Positions 44,602 through 52,972 of a stretch of 64,000 nt of DNA are shown in pieces (positions within the stretch are counted from its first letter, which is position 1; each line of letters begins with the position of its first letter). The stretch spans positions 1 through 64,000 of the forward strand of contig NZ_JAVESS010000006.1 of NCBI RefSeq assembly GCF_034006445.1, in the 5' to 3' direction. The DNA comes from Desulfovibrio sp. (GTDB taxonomy: Bacteria > Desulfobacterota > Desulfovibrionia > Desulfovibrionales > Desulfovibrionaceae). The translations under genes and the position numbers were made by a program. The notes under the pieces are model-generated. The model did no database searches. It was not told where the DNA came from and saw only the letters and a list, made by a program, of their open reading frames with translations.

Positions 44602-45505
44602 GATAGTTGTTATCAGCGGCAAAGGCGGCACGGGCAAGACGACGCTGTGCGCCTCCCTGGCTGCCCTGGCCCACCGCGAGGGTCTGAATCCCGTCCTCTG
44701 TGATCTGGATGTTGACGTGCCCGACCTGCACATCATCTTTGATCCCCGCATCGAGCAGGAGCAGCCTTTTATTTCGGGCCACACGGCGGTCATTGACGAG
44801 GCCACCTGTACGCAGTGCGGGCGCTGCATGGAGCTTTGCCAGTTCGGAGCCGTGCATTTGAAGGACGGCGTGTTCGGCATAGACGCGCTGGACTGCGAGG
44901 GCTGCGGCGTGTGCCACAAGCTGTGCCCTGCGGCGGCCATTGAATTTCCTGAGCGGCATTGTGGAGCCTGGTATCTGAGCCGCACGCGCTTCGGCACTTT
45001 TGTGCACGCGCAGCTTGAACCCGGTCAGGAAAATTCTGGCCGTCTGGTGGGCCTGCTCAAGCAGAAGGCGCGCGAGATCGCCGCAGCCGAAGAGGGCGGC
45101 CTCATCCTTTGCGACGGCTCGCCGGGCATAGGGTGCCCTGTGATCAGCTCGCTCTCCGGGGCCACCCTGGCCGTGGCGGTGGTGGAACCCTCGCCATCGG
45201 GGCGGCACGATTTCGAGCGTGTGGCGGATCTGTGCGGGCATTTTCGCATCCCTGTGGCGGTGATCATCAACAAGGCAGACCTCAACGACGACGAAGCCCG
45301 CGCCATAGAGGAACAGGCCGTCCGACGCGGGCACGCGCTGGCGGGGAGGCTGCCCTTCAGCCCCCTTGTGACAGAGGCCATGGTCAGGGGCGAGGCCCTG
45401 ACCGAAAGGGATTCTCCTCTGGCAAGCGAGCTGGAGCAGATATGGCGGCGCATCCGCGCCATGGCTGACAAGCCCGCCCGGCGGGCCAACATCAACACGT
45501 TATAG
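44594..45505 (+). CDS. MinD-type ATPase with inserted ferredoxin domain (ORP cluster, second)
   Basis: 303 residues and a paralogue of the gene before it: GKGGTGKTT, an inserted ferredoxin (CTQCGRCMELC, CEGCGVCHKLCP) and DGSPGIGCP. The paired ATPases probably form a heterodimer that loads or moves a metal cluster. ATG 44594 overlaps the preceding stop by 8 bp; the much longer open frame upstream is the shadow of the first ATPase. It is followed by another NifX-like gene after 11 bp. Confidence 0.88.
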   Translation: MREIVVISGKGGTGKTTLCASLAALAHREGLNPVLCDLDVDVPDLHIIFDPRIEQEQPFISGHTAVIDEATCTQCGRCMELCQFGAVHLKDGVFGIDALDCEGCGVCHKLCPAAAIEFPERHCGAWYLSRTRFGTFVHAQLEPGQENSGRLVGLLKQKAREIAAAEEGGLILCDGSPGIGCPVISSLSGATLAVAVVEPSPSGRHDFERVADLCGHFRIPVAVIINKADLNDDEARAIEEQAVRRGHALAGRLPFSPLVTEAMVRGEALTERDSPLASELEQIWRRIRAMADKPARRANINTL

Positions 45506-45516
45506 GACACAATATC

Positions 45517-45897
45517 ATGAGCAAGACAATTCTGGCCATTCCTTCCGAACTTCCTGGCGGCATGGACGCGGGCATGGGTATGCATTTTGGCCATTGTGAC
45601 ATCTACACCATAGTGGAAATAGAAAACGGCGCTATCAAGGCCCAGAGCACGCTGCCGTCCATACCGCATCAGCAGGGCGGCTGCATGGCCCCCGTGCAGT
45701 ACCTGGCCGAGCATGGCGTAACGGCCATGCTGGCGGGCGGCATGGGCATGCGTCCTCTCATGGGCTTTAACCAGATGCATATCGACGTCTTTTTCGCTGG
45801 CAACTATCCCACAGTGGGGCAGGCGGTCGAGGCTTTTTGCGCGGGCAAGCTCAACCGCTTCTCCACGGATCAGACCTGCGGCGGCGGCGCGCACTAG
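45517..45897 (+). CDS. NifX/NifB-like small protein
   Basis: 126 residues, same superfamily as the first gene of the cluster but a distinct subgroup (IPSE..GGMDAGMGMHFGHCDIYTIVE, AMLAGGMGMRPL). It has a C-terminal Cys/Gly-rich DQTCGGGAH. Cys, His and Met residues are plentiful, which suits metal-sulfur cluster binding. It lies 11 bp after the second ATPase and 8 bp before the next small gene, so it is in the operon. Confidence 0.82.
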   Translation: MSKTILAIPSELPGGMDAGMGMHFGHCDIYTIVEIENGAIKAQSTLPSIPHQQGGCMAPVQYLAEHGVTAMLAGGMGMRPLMGFNQMHIDVFFAGNYPTVGQAVEAFCAGKLNRFSTDQTCGGGAH

Positions 45898-45905
45898 GGG
45901 CGGCC

Positions 45906-46283
45906 ATGAAGAACAGGCGTATCCTGCTGCAAACATCCCGGCCCGAAGCCTGGGAGGATTTTGTGGAGCAGCTGCAACATGACGGCTGCACTGTATGTAT
46001 GACGGCAACTATTGACCAGTGCAAGGAGGCAGCGCGGCGCGATATCCCTGTTCTGGCGCTTCTTGACCCGCCTTCCGGCGATCACGCGCGGGCCTGGGTG
46101 CTGGAGCTTATGATGATTGATGCCGGAATGCACACCGCCGTTGTGACTGAAATGGACGAAGAAGTCTTTCATGACGTCATGGAAGGTCTGGGAATACTGA
46201 CGCCGCTTCCGCCTGAGCCGATGGCGTCCGATGCCCGCAAGATGCTCGGGCTTTTGGAGCAGGTGGAGAGCCTTGGCGGATAA
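45906..46283 (+). CDS. Conserved-looking small cytoplasmic protein of the ORP-like cluster
   Basis: 125 residues; not recognised. It has no signal peptide or membrane helix and is acidic towards the C-terminus. An alternating pattern (RRILLQTS, GCTVCMTATID, IPVLALLDPPS, MHTAVVTEMDE) suggests a small alpha/beta fold similar in rhythm to a response-regulator receiver, but the full phosphorylation pocket is not evident. It starts 8 bp after the NifX-like gene and ends at a strong terminator, so it is the last gene of the operon. A hypothetical gene occupies a comparable place in some Desulfovibrio orp loci. Confidence 0.7.
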   Translation: MKNRRILLQTSRPEAWEDFVEQLQHDGCTVCMTATIDQCKEAARRDIPVLALLDPPSGDHARAWVLELMMIDAGMHTAVVTEMDEEVFHDVMEGLGILTPLPPEPMASDARKMLGLLEQVESLGG

Positions 46284-46331
46284 CGGAGTTTTGCCAGACG
46301 CCCCTGTCTGATGCATTCACGTATCCGATGC

Positions 46332-46369
46332 ATATGCGGAACCGGTTTTCCTTCGCCGGTTCCGCATAT
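46332..46369 (+). terminator. Terminator of the ORP-like operon
   Basis: A perfect 14-bp stem ATATGCGGAACCGG with CCGGTTCCGCATAT, ten-base loop, followed by ATTCTTTTATC. It lies 49 bp past the last gene of the cluster. Confidence 0.88.
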
Positions 46370-46400
46370 ATTCTTTTATCCTTCACGTCGGCAGGTGTTG

Positions 46401-46499
46401 TTGGCATGTAATATCAGGTAGTTGGCACGTGCATGCAGTGCAGCCAATGCCAGATGCCAATGCCCTTGACGTGCGTCATTCAGTGCCGTAGGTTATAAT
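46401..46499 (+). promoter_or_regulatory. Promoter region of the DUF134-NifX gene with repeated TTGGCA / TGCCAA sites
   Basis: TTGGCAT at 46401, TTGGCAC at 46422, then ATGCCA at 46447 and ATGCCAA at 46454 in inverted sense, spaced about one to two helical turns. A TATAAT box is at 46494-46499, with no good -35 at 17 bp. This suggests an activator-dependent or autoregulated promoter. Confidence 0.45.
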
Positions 46500-46521
46500 A
46501 AAATCGTATCAGCGTGAGATT

Positions 46522-47232
46522 ATGCCAAGACCCAGCCATTGCAGGCGCGTGAGCGCTCTCCCCAAAGCCAGCTATTTCAAGCCCAAGGGCGTTCCACTAT
46601 CAGATATTGACGAAAGAGTTCTGACGCTGGATGGCCTTGAGGCTTTGCGCCTGGCCGATTATGAAGGCCGGAACATGGATGAGGCCGCTGCCCGCATGGG
46701 GGTGTCACGACACACCTTCGGCAGGCTGCTGCGCCGGGCGCGTCATTGTGTGGCCGAAGCCCTTGTGGACGGATTGGCCCTGCGTATCGAGGGCGGCGTG
46801 TGCACCATGGATGCCCAGGAAGGCGAAGTGCCGCCTTCTGGCTCCGAAGGCGTGTTGGTGGCCGTACCCTCTCAGGAACCCGGAGGCATTGACGCCGCGC
46901 CACATGTCCATTTTGGCCGATGTTCCATCTACACGCTGGCCTGGATCAAGGAAGGCCAGGTGAAAAACGTCACTGTTCGGGCCAATGCCGCGCACCTGCC
47001 CGGCGACTGTGGCAGCCCTGTGCAGAGCCTGGCCAACATGGGCGTAACGGTGCTGCTGGCCGGGGGCATGGGCGTGCGCCCCTTGCGGGCCCTGCAGGCC
47101 GCAGGCATAGCCGTCTATCATAACGCGGGATTACCCAGCGTGGGGGCCTGCCTTGAAGCTTTTGCCCAAAACAGGCTGGCGGCTTTTGGTACCGAACATC
47201 TCTGCCGTGGCGGCTGCGCACCGGAAAAATAA
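46522..47232 (+). CDS. DUF134 DNA-binding / NifX-domain fusion regulator
   Basis: 236 residues in two parts. Residues 1-95 are a DUF134 (UPF0251) helix-turn-helix protein (MPRPSHCRRV at the start, LEALRLADYEGRNMDEAAAR, MGVSRHTFGRLLRRA). Residues about 110-232 are a NifX-like domain close to the gene at 45517 (HVHFGRCSIYTLAWI, VLLAGGMGVRPLRAL, LCRGGC). A regulator whose sensor domain is homologous to the neighbouring metal-cluster proteins probably senses the same cluster and controls the ORP-like operon. It has its own promoter after the operon terminator. DNA-binding is inferred from the fold. Confidence 0.85.
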   Translation: MPRPSHCRRVSALPKASYFKPKGVPLSDIDERVLTLDGLEALRLADYEGRNMDEAAARMGVSRHTFGRLLRRARHCVAEALVDGLALRIEGGVCTMDAQEGEVPPSGSEGVLVAVPSQEPGGIDAAPHVHFGRCSIYTLAWIKEGQVKNVTVRANAAHLPGDCGSPVQSLANMGVTVLLAGGMGVRPLRALQAAGIAVYHNAGLPSVGACLEAFAQNRLAAFGTEHLCRGGCAPEK

Positions 47233-47260
47233 TTTTTTTCAGATCCGGATGTCTTGCAGA

Positions 47261-47291
47261 AGCGCGCCCGCGGTTTGTTGGGGGCGCTTTT
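47261..47291 (+). terminator. Possible terminator after the DUF134-NifX gene
   Basis: AGCGCGCCC can pair with GGGGGCGCT, with one mismatch, over a ten-base loop; TTTTACG follows. It lies 28 bp past the stop. The mismatch and short U-tract make it modest. Confidence 0.45.
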
Positions 47292-47374
47292 ACGTATATG
47301 TACCGGAGGCAAAACAGGCACGGCTGTGACCATATGTGTCCCTTGCGGCCGTCTTGGCAACATACGGGAATGCC

Positions 47375-48034
47375 ATGAGCAATGCAGTCAAAAATGACGG
47401 CGGTTCCCCTGCCTCTGCCCGTGTTGCGGATGAGACGCATCCAGCGACAGGGCAGGGCCAGCGGGGCCGCAACGCGGAGCAGACGCGGCAGCGCATCTTG
47501 CTGGCCGCACGCAGTCTTTTTGCCAAAGGCCATTATGAAAGCGTGGGCACACGAGAAATTGCGGCCAAGGCAGGGGTGAACGTCACGCTTATTAACAGGT
47601 ATTTCGGTTCCAAAAAAAAACTGTTCGCGGCAGTGGTGGACTCGCTGGACGAACTCGCCAAAATGTCGGGAACAAGCGCGCGGGGCGCTCTGGACAAGGC
47701 ACTGGACAGCATAGTGCTTGGAGGAAAGCACGGCAGCAGCACCTGGGTGGACGAGTTCCATATCATTCTTTTTTCGGCGCTGAATCCCGAAGTTACGGAT
47801 ATTATTTCTGCATTTTTCGACAGAAAACGTAAGGAACTGCAAGAAAGGCTGCGTGGAGCGGATGTGACTGCCCGGGCCGACATTGCCTACGTGCTGCTCG
47901 CGGGTTCGGCCCTGCTTGTAAGTCTGTCGCGCGACGCAAAACACGGTAAAAAAGAGCGGGAAATTTTTCGGAAAAGCCTGGGGCATGTGCTGGATCAACT
48001 GCTTGGGCCAGACTGGAAGGCGACCTCGCGCTAA
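47375..48034 (+). CDS. TetR-family transcriptional regulator
   Basis: 219 residues. The N-terminal helix-turn-helix (RQRILLAARSLFAKGHYESV, TREIAAKAGVNVTLINRYF) begins at about residue 35, after a 30-residue disordered stretch. The C-terminal ligand-binding part is not assignable. It probably represses an efflux or lipid gene in response to a small hydrophobic ligand; the MATE transporter 600 bp downstream is one candidate target, but no operator was identified. ATG 47375 is preferred to the upstream frame start, with only a weak GGGAA ahead of it. Confidence 0.87.
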   Translation: MSNAVKNDGGSPASARVADETHPATGQGQRGRNAEQTRQRILLAARSLFAKGHYESVGTREIAAKAGVNVTLINRYFGSKKKLFAAVVDSLDELAKMSGTSARGALDKALDSIVLGGKHGSSTWVDEFHIILFSALNPEVTDIISAFFDRKRKELQERLRGADVTARADIAYVLLAGSALLVSLSRDAKHGKKEREIFRKSLGHVLDQLLGPDWKATSR

Positions 48035-48060
48035 CGTCCCTTCCCCCATGAGGCAGTGCA

Positions 48061-48132
48061 AAGCCTTGTGGGGGAGGGACCCTTTTGCAAAAGGGTCTCC
48101 TCCCCCACGCCCCCACCCCCTAAAACCTTTAT
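48061..48132 (+). repeat. Dispersed GC hairpin, family 3, copy 4
   Basis: CTTGTGGGGGAGGGACCC, TTTTGCAAAA, GGGTCTCCTCCCCCACG, CCCCCACCCCCTAAAACCTT. It starts about 30 bp past the tetR stop and is in sense with it. Confidence 0.8.
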
Positions 48133-48139
48133 TAGCTCG

Positions 48140-48530
48140 GTCAGTGTGGGCACGGCGGGCAGGTAGGGGAATGGGGGCTGACTGGTATGGGAGTGGGCAG
48201 CCCGGCGTGGAGAGAGGTTGTTCGGTGCGGGCACGGCGGGCAGGTATGGGAATGGGGGCTGACCAGTATTTACATGGGCGGGTTGGTATGGGGAGAGGTT
48301 GTCCGGTGTGGGAATGGACGGGGAGGCATGGGCACGGCGTTGTCCGGTGCGGGCACGGCGGGCAGGTATGGGAATGGGCTGACCAGTATTTACATGGGCG
48401 GGTTGGTATGGGGAGGGCTGGTCAGTGTGGGAATGGGGCTGACTGGTATGGGAGTGGGCAGCCCGGCGTGGGGAGAGGTTGTCCGGTGCGGGCACGGGCG
48501 GGCTGGCAGGGGCGCAGGGCTGGCCCAGGC
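48140..48530. repeat. G-rich mosaic repeat region
   Basis: Phrases recur in shuffled order: GGCGGGCAGGTATGGGAATG (48236, 48358), GACCAGTATTTACATGGGCG (48260, 48380), GGTATGGGAGTGGGCAGCCC (48184, 48449), GGTTGTCCGGTG (48296, 48477). There is no recognisable gene; the open frame across it simply encodes the repeats. Runs of G suggest quadruplex potential on the plus strand. Confidence 0.65.
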
Positions 48531-48591
48531 GGCTGCCGCCAAAGGAGCCCCAGCATTTTAGCCGCAAAATTACCACACTAAATTAATTATT

Positions 48592-48623
48592 TTAGACTAA
48601 CTTTATTTGACATTGACAATTCA
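48592..48623 (+). promoter_or_regulatory. Candidate metal-regulated promoter of the MATE-DtxR pair
   Basis: TTAGACTAA at 48592-48600 is followed by TTGACATTGACAATTCA at 48607-48623, in an AT-rich island just before the MATE start. The second sequence resembles TTGACATTCGATTTCA before hutW and TTGACATTGAATTTCA before the ECF genes. A -10 is not clear. Confidence 0.4.
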
Positions 48624-48640
48624 GTGCGGCACTATGCCGC

Positions 48641-49993
48641 ATGCCCGAAACCAAGGCCGTTTCCGTCCGCGAAGTAGCGCTTCTCACCATCCCGCAGATG
48701 GGTCTGATGTTCTGCTACATGGCCATGTCCATGATCGACCTGTGGGTGGCGGGCCAGCTCAACGAGGGCGTTTTGGCCGCCCTGGGCTTTACCTCGCAGA
48801 TTCTCACCTTTCTGATGCTGCTGACGGCTGTGGTGGGCAGCGGCTGCATGGCCATGGTCAGCCAGTCCCTTGGCGCGGGCAAACCCCTGCGCGCCCGTCG
48901 GTATTCCGGCCTGATCGTCGGTCTTTCCTTTACAGCTGGCTCCGTCATTGCGCTGCTGGGGCTTGCCGTGCTTCTGGCACTGCCCATGACGGATATGGTG
49001 CCGCAGGCCATAGCGCCCATGGTGCGCACCTTTGCCTTTGCCTACGCGGCGCAACTGCCCTTTTATTACAGCCTTGTCATGCTGAATTCCGTCTTTCGCG
49101 CGCACAAGATGGTCTGGCTGCCCACGGCCACCCTGTGCCTTGTGACGGCCATCAAGTTTGTCAGCAGCGTGGGGCTGGGGCTTGGCTGGTGGGGCTTCCC
49201 GCAGCTTGGTTACGCCGCCGTGGCCTGGACGACGTTCATATCGTCACTGGCGGGCTTTGCCTGCAATATCATCCTGGCCATGCGCGTGGGCATCCTGCGG
49301 GCGTCGTCATTTGCGGCCTGGCGCTGGAACAGGCTGGCCATGCCCCGGCTGTGGCGCGTGGGCGCTCCGGCGGCTCTTGGTAATCTGGCCGGGCATGCGG
49401 GCAGCATCGCCATCCTTGGCTGCGTTTCCAGCCTGCCCCTGCACGCTGTGGACTCCATTGCCGCCATGACCCTTGGCATGCGCGTTCTGGGCTTTCTGCT
49501 GTTCCCCCTGGCAGGGCTTGGCATGACCCTGACCATCCTTGGCGGACATCTGCTGGGCGCGGGCATGGGGCGTGAGGGATACGCCCTTGGCATGCGCTAT
49601 GGCCAGTGGGTGGCTTTGGCCCTGGCTGCGGCTGGTCTGGGGCTGTGCTTCTTCTGTCAACCCGTTGTCATGCTTTTTACCCAGGACCCTGGCACGGTTG
49701 AGCTAGCCAAAATATTTTTGTGGATATCCTGCCTGGTGTTGCCCCTGCAGGGCCTGAGCCAGATGCTGAGCGCTGTGCTGGCAGGCGCGGGCGCCACACG
49801 CTTTACCTGCCGTGTAAGCTGCTACACTACCTGGGCCGTGTCCGTGCCGCTGGCGTACGGTCTTGCCCACTGGCTGGAATTTGGAGCCATTGGGGCGTAT
49901 GTTGGCATGGCGTGCGGCGGCCTGGTTTCTTCCCTCTGGACGCTGCAAATCTATATGCAGAAAAAATGGTTTGGTGGCATACGTGTTCTCTGA
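48641..49993 (+). CDS. MATE-family multidrug/metabolite exporter
   Basis: 450 residues, twelve membrane helices in two MatE halves (first helix region IPQMGLMFCYMAMSMIDLWV, second half from about 235, LWRVGAPAALGNLAGHAGSI). MATE proteins export cationic drugs or metabolites using H+ or Na+. It is followed after 59 bp by a DtxR-family regulator. Given that neighbour and the haem genes beyond, a role in exporting a metal chelate or a porphyrin is conceivable but unproven. Confidence 0.88.
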   Translation: MPETKAVSVREVALLTIPQMGLMFCYMAMSMIDLWVAGQLNEGVLAALGFTSQILTFLMLLTAVVGSGCMAMVSQSLGAGKPLRARRYSGLIVGLSFTAGSVIALLGLAVLLALPMTDMVPQAIAPMVRTFAFAYAAQLPFYYSLVMLNSVFRAHKMVWLPTATLCLVTAIKFVSSVGLGLGWWGFPQLGYAAVAWTTFISSLAGFACNIILAMRVGILRASSFAAWRWNRLAMPRLWRVGAPAALGNLAGHAGSIAILGCVSSLPLHAVDSIAAMTLGMRVLGFLLFPLAGLGMTLTILGGHLLGAGMGREGYALGMRYGQWVALALAAAGLGLCFFCQPVVMLFTQDPGTVELAKIFLWISCLVLPLQGLSQMLSAVLAGAGATRFTCRVSCYTTWAVSVPLAYGLAHWLEFGAIGAYVGMACGGLVSSLWTLQIYMQKKWFGGIRVL

Positions 49994-50052
49994 TATTTAT
50001 GGCGCACGCCATCCGACCACATATGGAGCTGAAAATGCAAGGAGCTGGTTCA

Positions 50053-50580
50053 ATGGTTCAGGATGAAAAAGACCTTTCTCCTGCCCTGGAAAACTATCTG
50101 GCCATCATCTTCAAACAGGAATTCGCCACAGGCGCGTGTCGACCCAGTGATATCGCCGAGGCAGCCAAGGTCGCCCGTCCTTCGGTGACAAACGCCCTGC
50201 GATCCTTGGCCAAACGTGGCTATATCAGCTATGAGCCCTACAGCCTGGTAAATCTGACAAAAAAGGGCCTGCAGGCGGGGCAACGCCTGGCCCATCGCAA
50301 TATGGTTTTGCGGGAATTTTTTTCCACGGTGCTGCAACTGCCGGAAGAAACGGCGGCGGACATGGCCTGTAAGCTCGAGCATGACATGCCCGACGATGTC
50401 ATGATGCGCTGGCGGCTTTTTGTGCTGTACATGCGCCACACCATGCCGCAGTGGGAGGGCTGGCAGGAAAAAAGCATTGTCCTGCGTGATGCGCACACGG
50501 CCAAAAAACACCGGGTGCCCAAGGGCGATGAAACGCCCCCGGCCATTGTAAACCGCCGTGATTTTGTGGATGAAGGCTGA
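50053..50580 (+). CDS. DtxR/MntR-family metal-dependent regulator
   Basis: 175 residues. The winged helix (ENYLAIIFKQ, RPSDIAEAAKVARPSVTNAL, GYISYEPYSLVNLTKKG) is followed by the dimerisation/metal-binding part with ACKLEHDMPDDV, the family metal motif. With Fe(II) or Mn(II) bound such proteins usually repress uptake genes. No SH3-like third domain is present, as in MntR. AAGGAG at 50039-50044 supports ATG 50053 over the in-frame ATG at 50035. It is convergent with the haem cluster and is the obvious candidate regulator for it. Confidence 0.88.
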   Translation: MVQDEKDLSPALENYLAIIFKQEFATGACRPSDIAEAAKVARPSVTNALRSLAKRGYISYEPYSLVNLTKKGLQAGQRLAHRNMVLREFFSTVLQLPEETAADMACKLEHDMPDDVMMRWRLFVLYMRHTMPQWEGWQEKSIVLRDAHTAKKHRVPKGDETPPAIVNRRDFVDEG

Positions 50581-50950
50581 GGCGCGGCCTCATGCTGCCA
50601 GCCGCCTTGCGCGGCCCCCTGCTGCCAGGCCGCCTTGCGCGGCCTCATGCTGCCAGCCGCCTTGCGCGGCCTTGTGCGGCACCCTGCGGAAAACCCGCCG
50701 TTGCGCCACATGCCCGCAAGCTGCCTTGTGAATGGGATTGCCCCGCGAGCAAATGGCGCTGCGGGCTAACGGCCTTGCGAACAAAAACAGTTTCGTCAGG
50801 CCGTGGATGGAGATTGTCCCGCTGACAAGCTGCCTTGCAGTTCTGATGCCTGATTTGCCAACCTGGTAAATACCATGCGCCCATCCATGCGGCTGTCCAT
50901 GCGGCCGCCCATGTGGCTGTCCAGGCGGGCGTGCCTGTGGCGGATGAGTC
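50581..50950. repeat. Short direct repeats between the DtxR gene and tonB
   Basis: GCCGCCTTGCGCGGCC occurs at about 50600, 50628 and 50658 with the spacer CTCATGCTGCCA between two of them, and ATGCGGCTGTCC / ATGTGGCTGTCC at about 50888-50920. No credible gene in this 435-bp convergent gap. No strong terminator was found for either operon. Confidence 0.5.
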
Positions 50951-51016
50951 CGGCTGCCGCCTGCGGCACCCGGAGTGGCGCGGGCGGCGTGAGCACGCCT
51001 GCCATATGAAACCGCC

Positions 51017-51883
51017 CTATTTCAGCTTGTATTCCACCGGCACGCGCACGCTGAACGACGCGCCCTGAACGCCGGTGTTCAACCCCATCAGCTTTTCCCC
51101 CAGTTCCTTGGTGGCCGTGTCCAATGCCGCCTGACCGCAGTGCTTGTCCAGCGTGCTGGCCGTGATGCGTCCCTGGTCGTTCACGCTGACCAGCAGGATG
51201 ACCAGCCCCTCCGCGCCGCTGCGGCGCGCGTGCTTGGGGTAGTTTTTGTGCTTTTCCACAGCGCTGAGTATCCTGCTCAAGGCCATATTCCTGGTGGAGG
51301 CGGGCACGCCGCCCGCAACGCCCCCATCCATGCCTCCGGCTCTGCCGCCGGGTACGCCCCCCGGTACGCCGCCTGCAATGCCGCCATCCGGGCTGCCCTG
51401 TGGGTGCCCCTCCTGATTGCGCGGGCCGGGAACCGCGTCTTTAAGTCCGGGCGGTTGCACCTTTTGCGGTGTGGCCTTGTCCGTCGCGGGTTTGGGCTTG
51501 GGGGCCGGAGGCTGAACCTTGGGTTTTTGCTCCGCGACCCTGAGTGTTTCTTCCGGCTTGGGCGTTTCCTTGGGCTGTTCCGGTTCGTCCTGCGGCGGCA
51601 GGGCGACGCTGAAGGGGGAGTCGTCGGCCATGAGGCGTCGATCGATCGGCTTTTGTTCCGGCTCTGCCACTGGCGGCACATACTCTATCCGCATGGCCAG
51701 GGGCACAGGCCCCGCCGCTGCGGCGGGAAGCAGCAGATACTGGGGCTGCTTTGAAAAAGACATGAGCAGCACCGCCAGCACAACGATGCCGGATGTTATG
51801 CACAGGGCATAATTGCGGCTGCGCGTCTGTGCAGCCGCGTCATAATGGCTTGGACGCCAATGTCGCTTGAGTGCTGATGACAA
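51017..51883 (-). CDS. tonB: TonB energy transducer
   Basis: 288 residues. One N-terminal membrane helix (YALCITSGIVVLAVLLMSF, about 25-43), a Pro/Lys/Glu-rich periplasmic spacer, a Gly-rich segment with GGVPGG repeats, and a C-terminal TonB domain (YPKHARRSGAEGLVILLVSV, ending VPVEYKLK). It transmits proton-motive energy from ExbBD to outer-membrane receptors. The frame is open to 51958, but AGAGGAGG five bases before TTG 51883 gives a better start. This makes it overlap exbD by 44 bp. Last gene of the haem cluster. Confidence 0.88.
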   Translation of the reverse strand: MSSALKRHWRPSHYDAAAQTRSRNYALCITSGIVVLAVLLMSFSKQPQYLLLPAAAAGPVPLAMRIEYVPPVAEPEQKPIDRRLMADDSPFSVALPPQDEPEQPKETPKPEETLRVAEQKPKVQPPAPKPKPATDKATPQKVQPPGLKDAVPGPRNQEGHPQGSPDGGIAGGVPGGVPGGRAGGMDGGVAGGVPASTRNMALSRILSAVEKHKNYPKHARRSGAEGLVILLVSVNDQGRITASTLDKHCGQAALDTATKELGEKLMGLNTGVQGASFSVRVPVEYKLK

Positions 51884-52238
51884 AGCGACCTCCTCTCTTG
51901 GTCTTGGCCATATCCACCACTCCCACAAAGGCGTTGAACGGCGCCTTTTCATCCACATGCAGGTTCAGCAGGGCTTCGGGCATTGTTTCCAGCAGGGCGG
52001 GCAGGGCCTCCTTGCTGACCTGCTGGCCCGCGTGGTGAATGGTGCCGTCCTGCTTGATGGAAATGACCAGCTCCGGGGTCCGGCTTGAGCCCGGATCCGG
52101 ATTTTCGGCCTTGGGCAGCACAATCTCCAGTATGGGCTTGCTGAACGAGGCCGTGAGAATAAAGAAAAAAAGCAGTACGATGATAACGTCCACAAGCGGC
52201 GTAAGATCAATGCTGACTTCTTCGTCCAGATCGAACAT
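51840..52238 (-). CDS. exbD: ExbD proton-channel subunit
   Basis: 132 residues. One membrane helix (VDVIIVLLFFFILTASF) preceded by DLTPLVD, where the conserved Asp carries protons. The periplasmic domain is of normal size. With ExbB it powers TonB. It starts 9 bp after exbB and overlaps tonB. Confidence 0.92.
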   Translation of the reverse strand: MFDLDEEVSIDLTPLVDVIIVLLFFFILTASFSKPILEIVLPKAENPDPGSSRTPELVISIKQDGTIHHAGQQVSKEALPALLETMPEALLNLHVDEKAPFNAFVGVVDMAKTKRGGRFVISTQATLASKPL

Positions 52239-52247
52239 GGGATCTCC

Positions 52248-52961
52248 TTATGCGGATTCCGGTTCCGGACTGACTGGGCATGACGCGGGGGTGTTCGCCA
52301 CAACGCGCTTCACAGCGGGCACGGCCAGCGCGGCAGGCGCACCTGGCACGATGGCGTGGGCCTGCCGGGCCGACCCCTGGCAAAGCTCAAGGGCGCGGTA
52401 GCTGTGTTCCACGGCTTCAATGTGAAAACCCTTGAACTTGAGCAGCAGAAAGTAATAGGCGATGAGCATGGGAATGGCCACGCTCAGGCCCATGGCCGTT
52501 GTGATGAGCACTTCCCAGATGCCTGCCGCCAGTTGGGCCGGGTCGGGGGTGGCGGTGTCGGCAATGGCCTGAAACACGCGCACCATGCCAAGCACCGTGC
52601 CCAGCAGGCCCATCAGGGGGGAGATCATGGCCACAAGGCGCAGCCAGCACAGGCTCTTGGTGGTCTGCTCGAAATTGCGGTGAAACAGATAGGCCACCTC
52701 GGCCCTGATATCCTGTGAGTGCCCGCTGTGGGTCTTGACCACATCGCGCACAATGGCGATCAGTGGGTTGTCGCTGTTGTTGTTGCGCAGGCAGCGGCTT
52801 TCGCCAGTGTTTTCCAGGTCAAGAAAGCCGTGCTGGAAGTTGCGCCAGACCAGAGCGAGATAAAAATAGGTGCGAAAGGCGATGTACACGCCAGCGCAGC
52901 CCACAACCACAAGGGCGCAGCCCGCAGGGCCAATGGTATTGTAAATGGCGGCCAAATTCAT
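52248..52961 (-). CDS. exbB: ExbB/TolQ-type proton-channel subunit
   Basis: 237 residues, three membrane helices with the long cytoplasmic loop of the MotA/TolQ/ExbB family. The conserved core LLGTVLGMVRVFQAI and TTAMGLSVAIPMLIAYY is present. It pairs with ExbD and TonB; the ExbBD-TonB order and the haem genes argue for ExbB rather than TolQ. It follows the flavodoxin gene after 11 bp. Confidence 0.92.
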   Translation of the reverse strand: MNLAAIYNTIGPAGCALVVVGCAGVYIAFRTYFYLALVWRNFQHGFLDLENTGESRCLRNNNSDNPLIAIVRDVVKTHSGHSQDIRAEVAYLFHRNFEQTTKSLCWLRLVAMISPLMGLLGTVLGMVRVFQAIADTATPDPAQLAAGIWEVLITTAMGLSVAIPMLIAYYFLLLKFKGFHIEAVEHSYRALELCQGSARQAHAIVPGAPAALAVPAVKRVVANTPASCPVSPEPESA

Positions 52962-52972
52962 GGCTGGTATCC

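Noticed and set aside
46422-46437. Sigma-54-like TTGGCACGTGCATGCA before the DUF134-NifX gene
   Set aside because: The GG and GC are nine, not ten, bases apart, which abolishes sigma-54 recognition, and no sigma-54 activator gene is near.
47985-48581. A 198-codon plus-strand frame past tetR
   Set aside because: It begins inside tetR, crosses a family 3 hairpin and then translates the G-rich repeats; no protein features.
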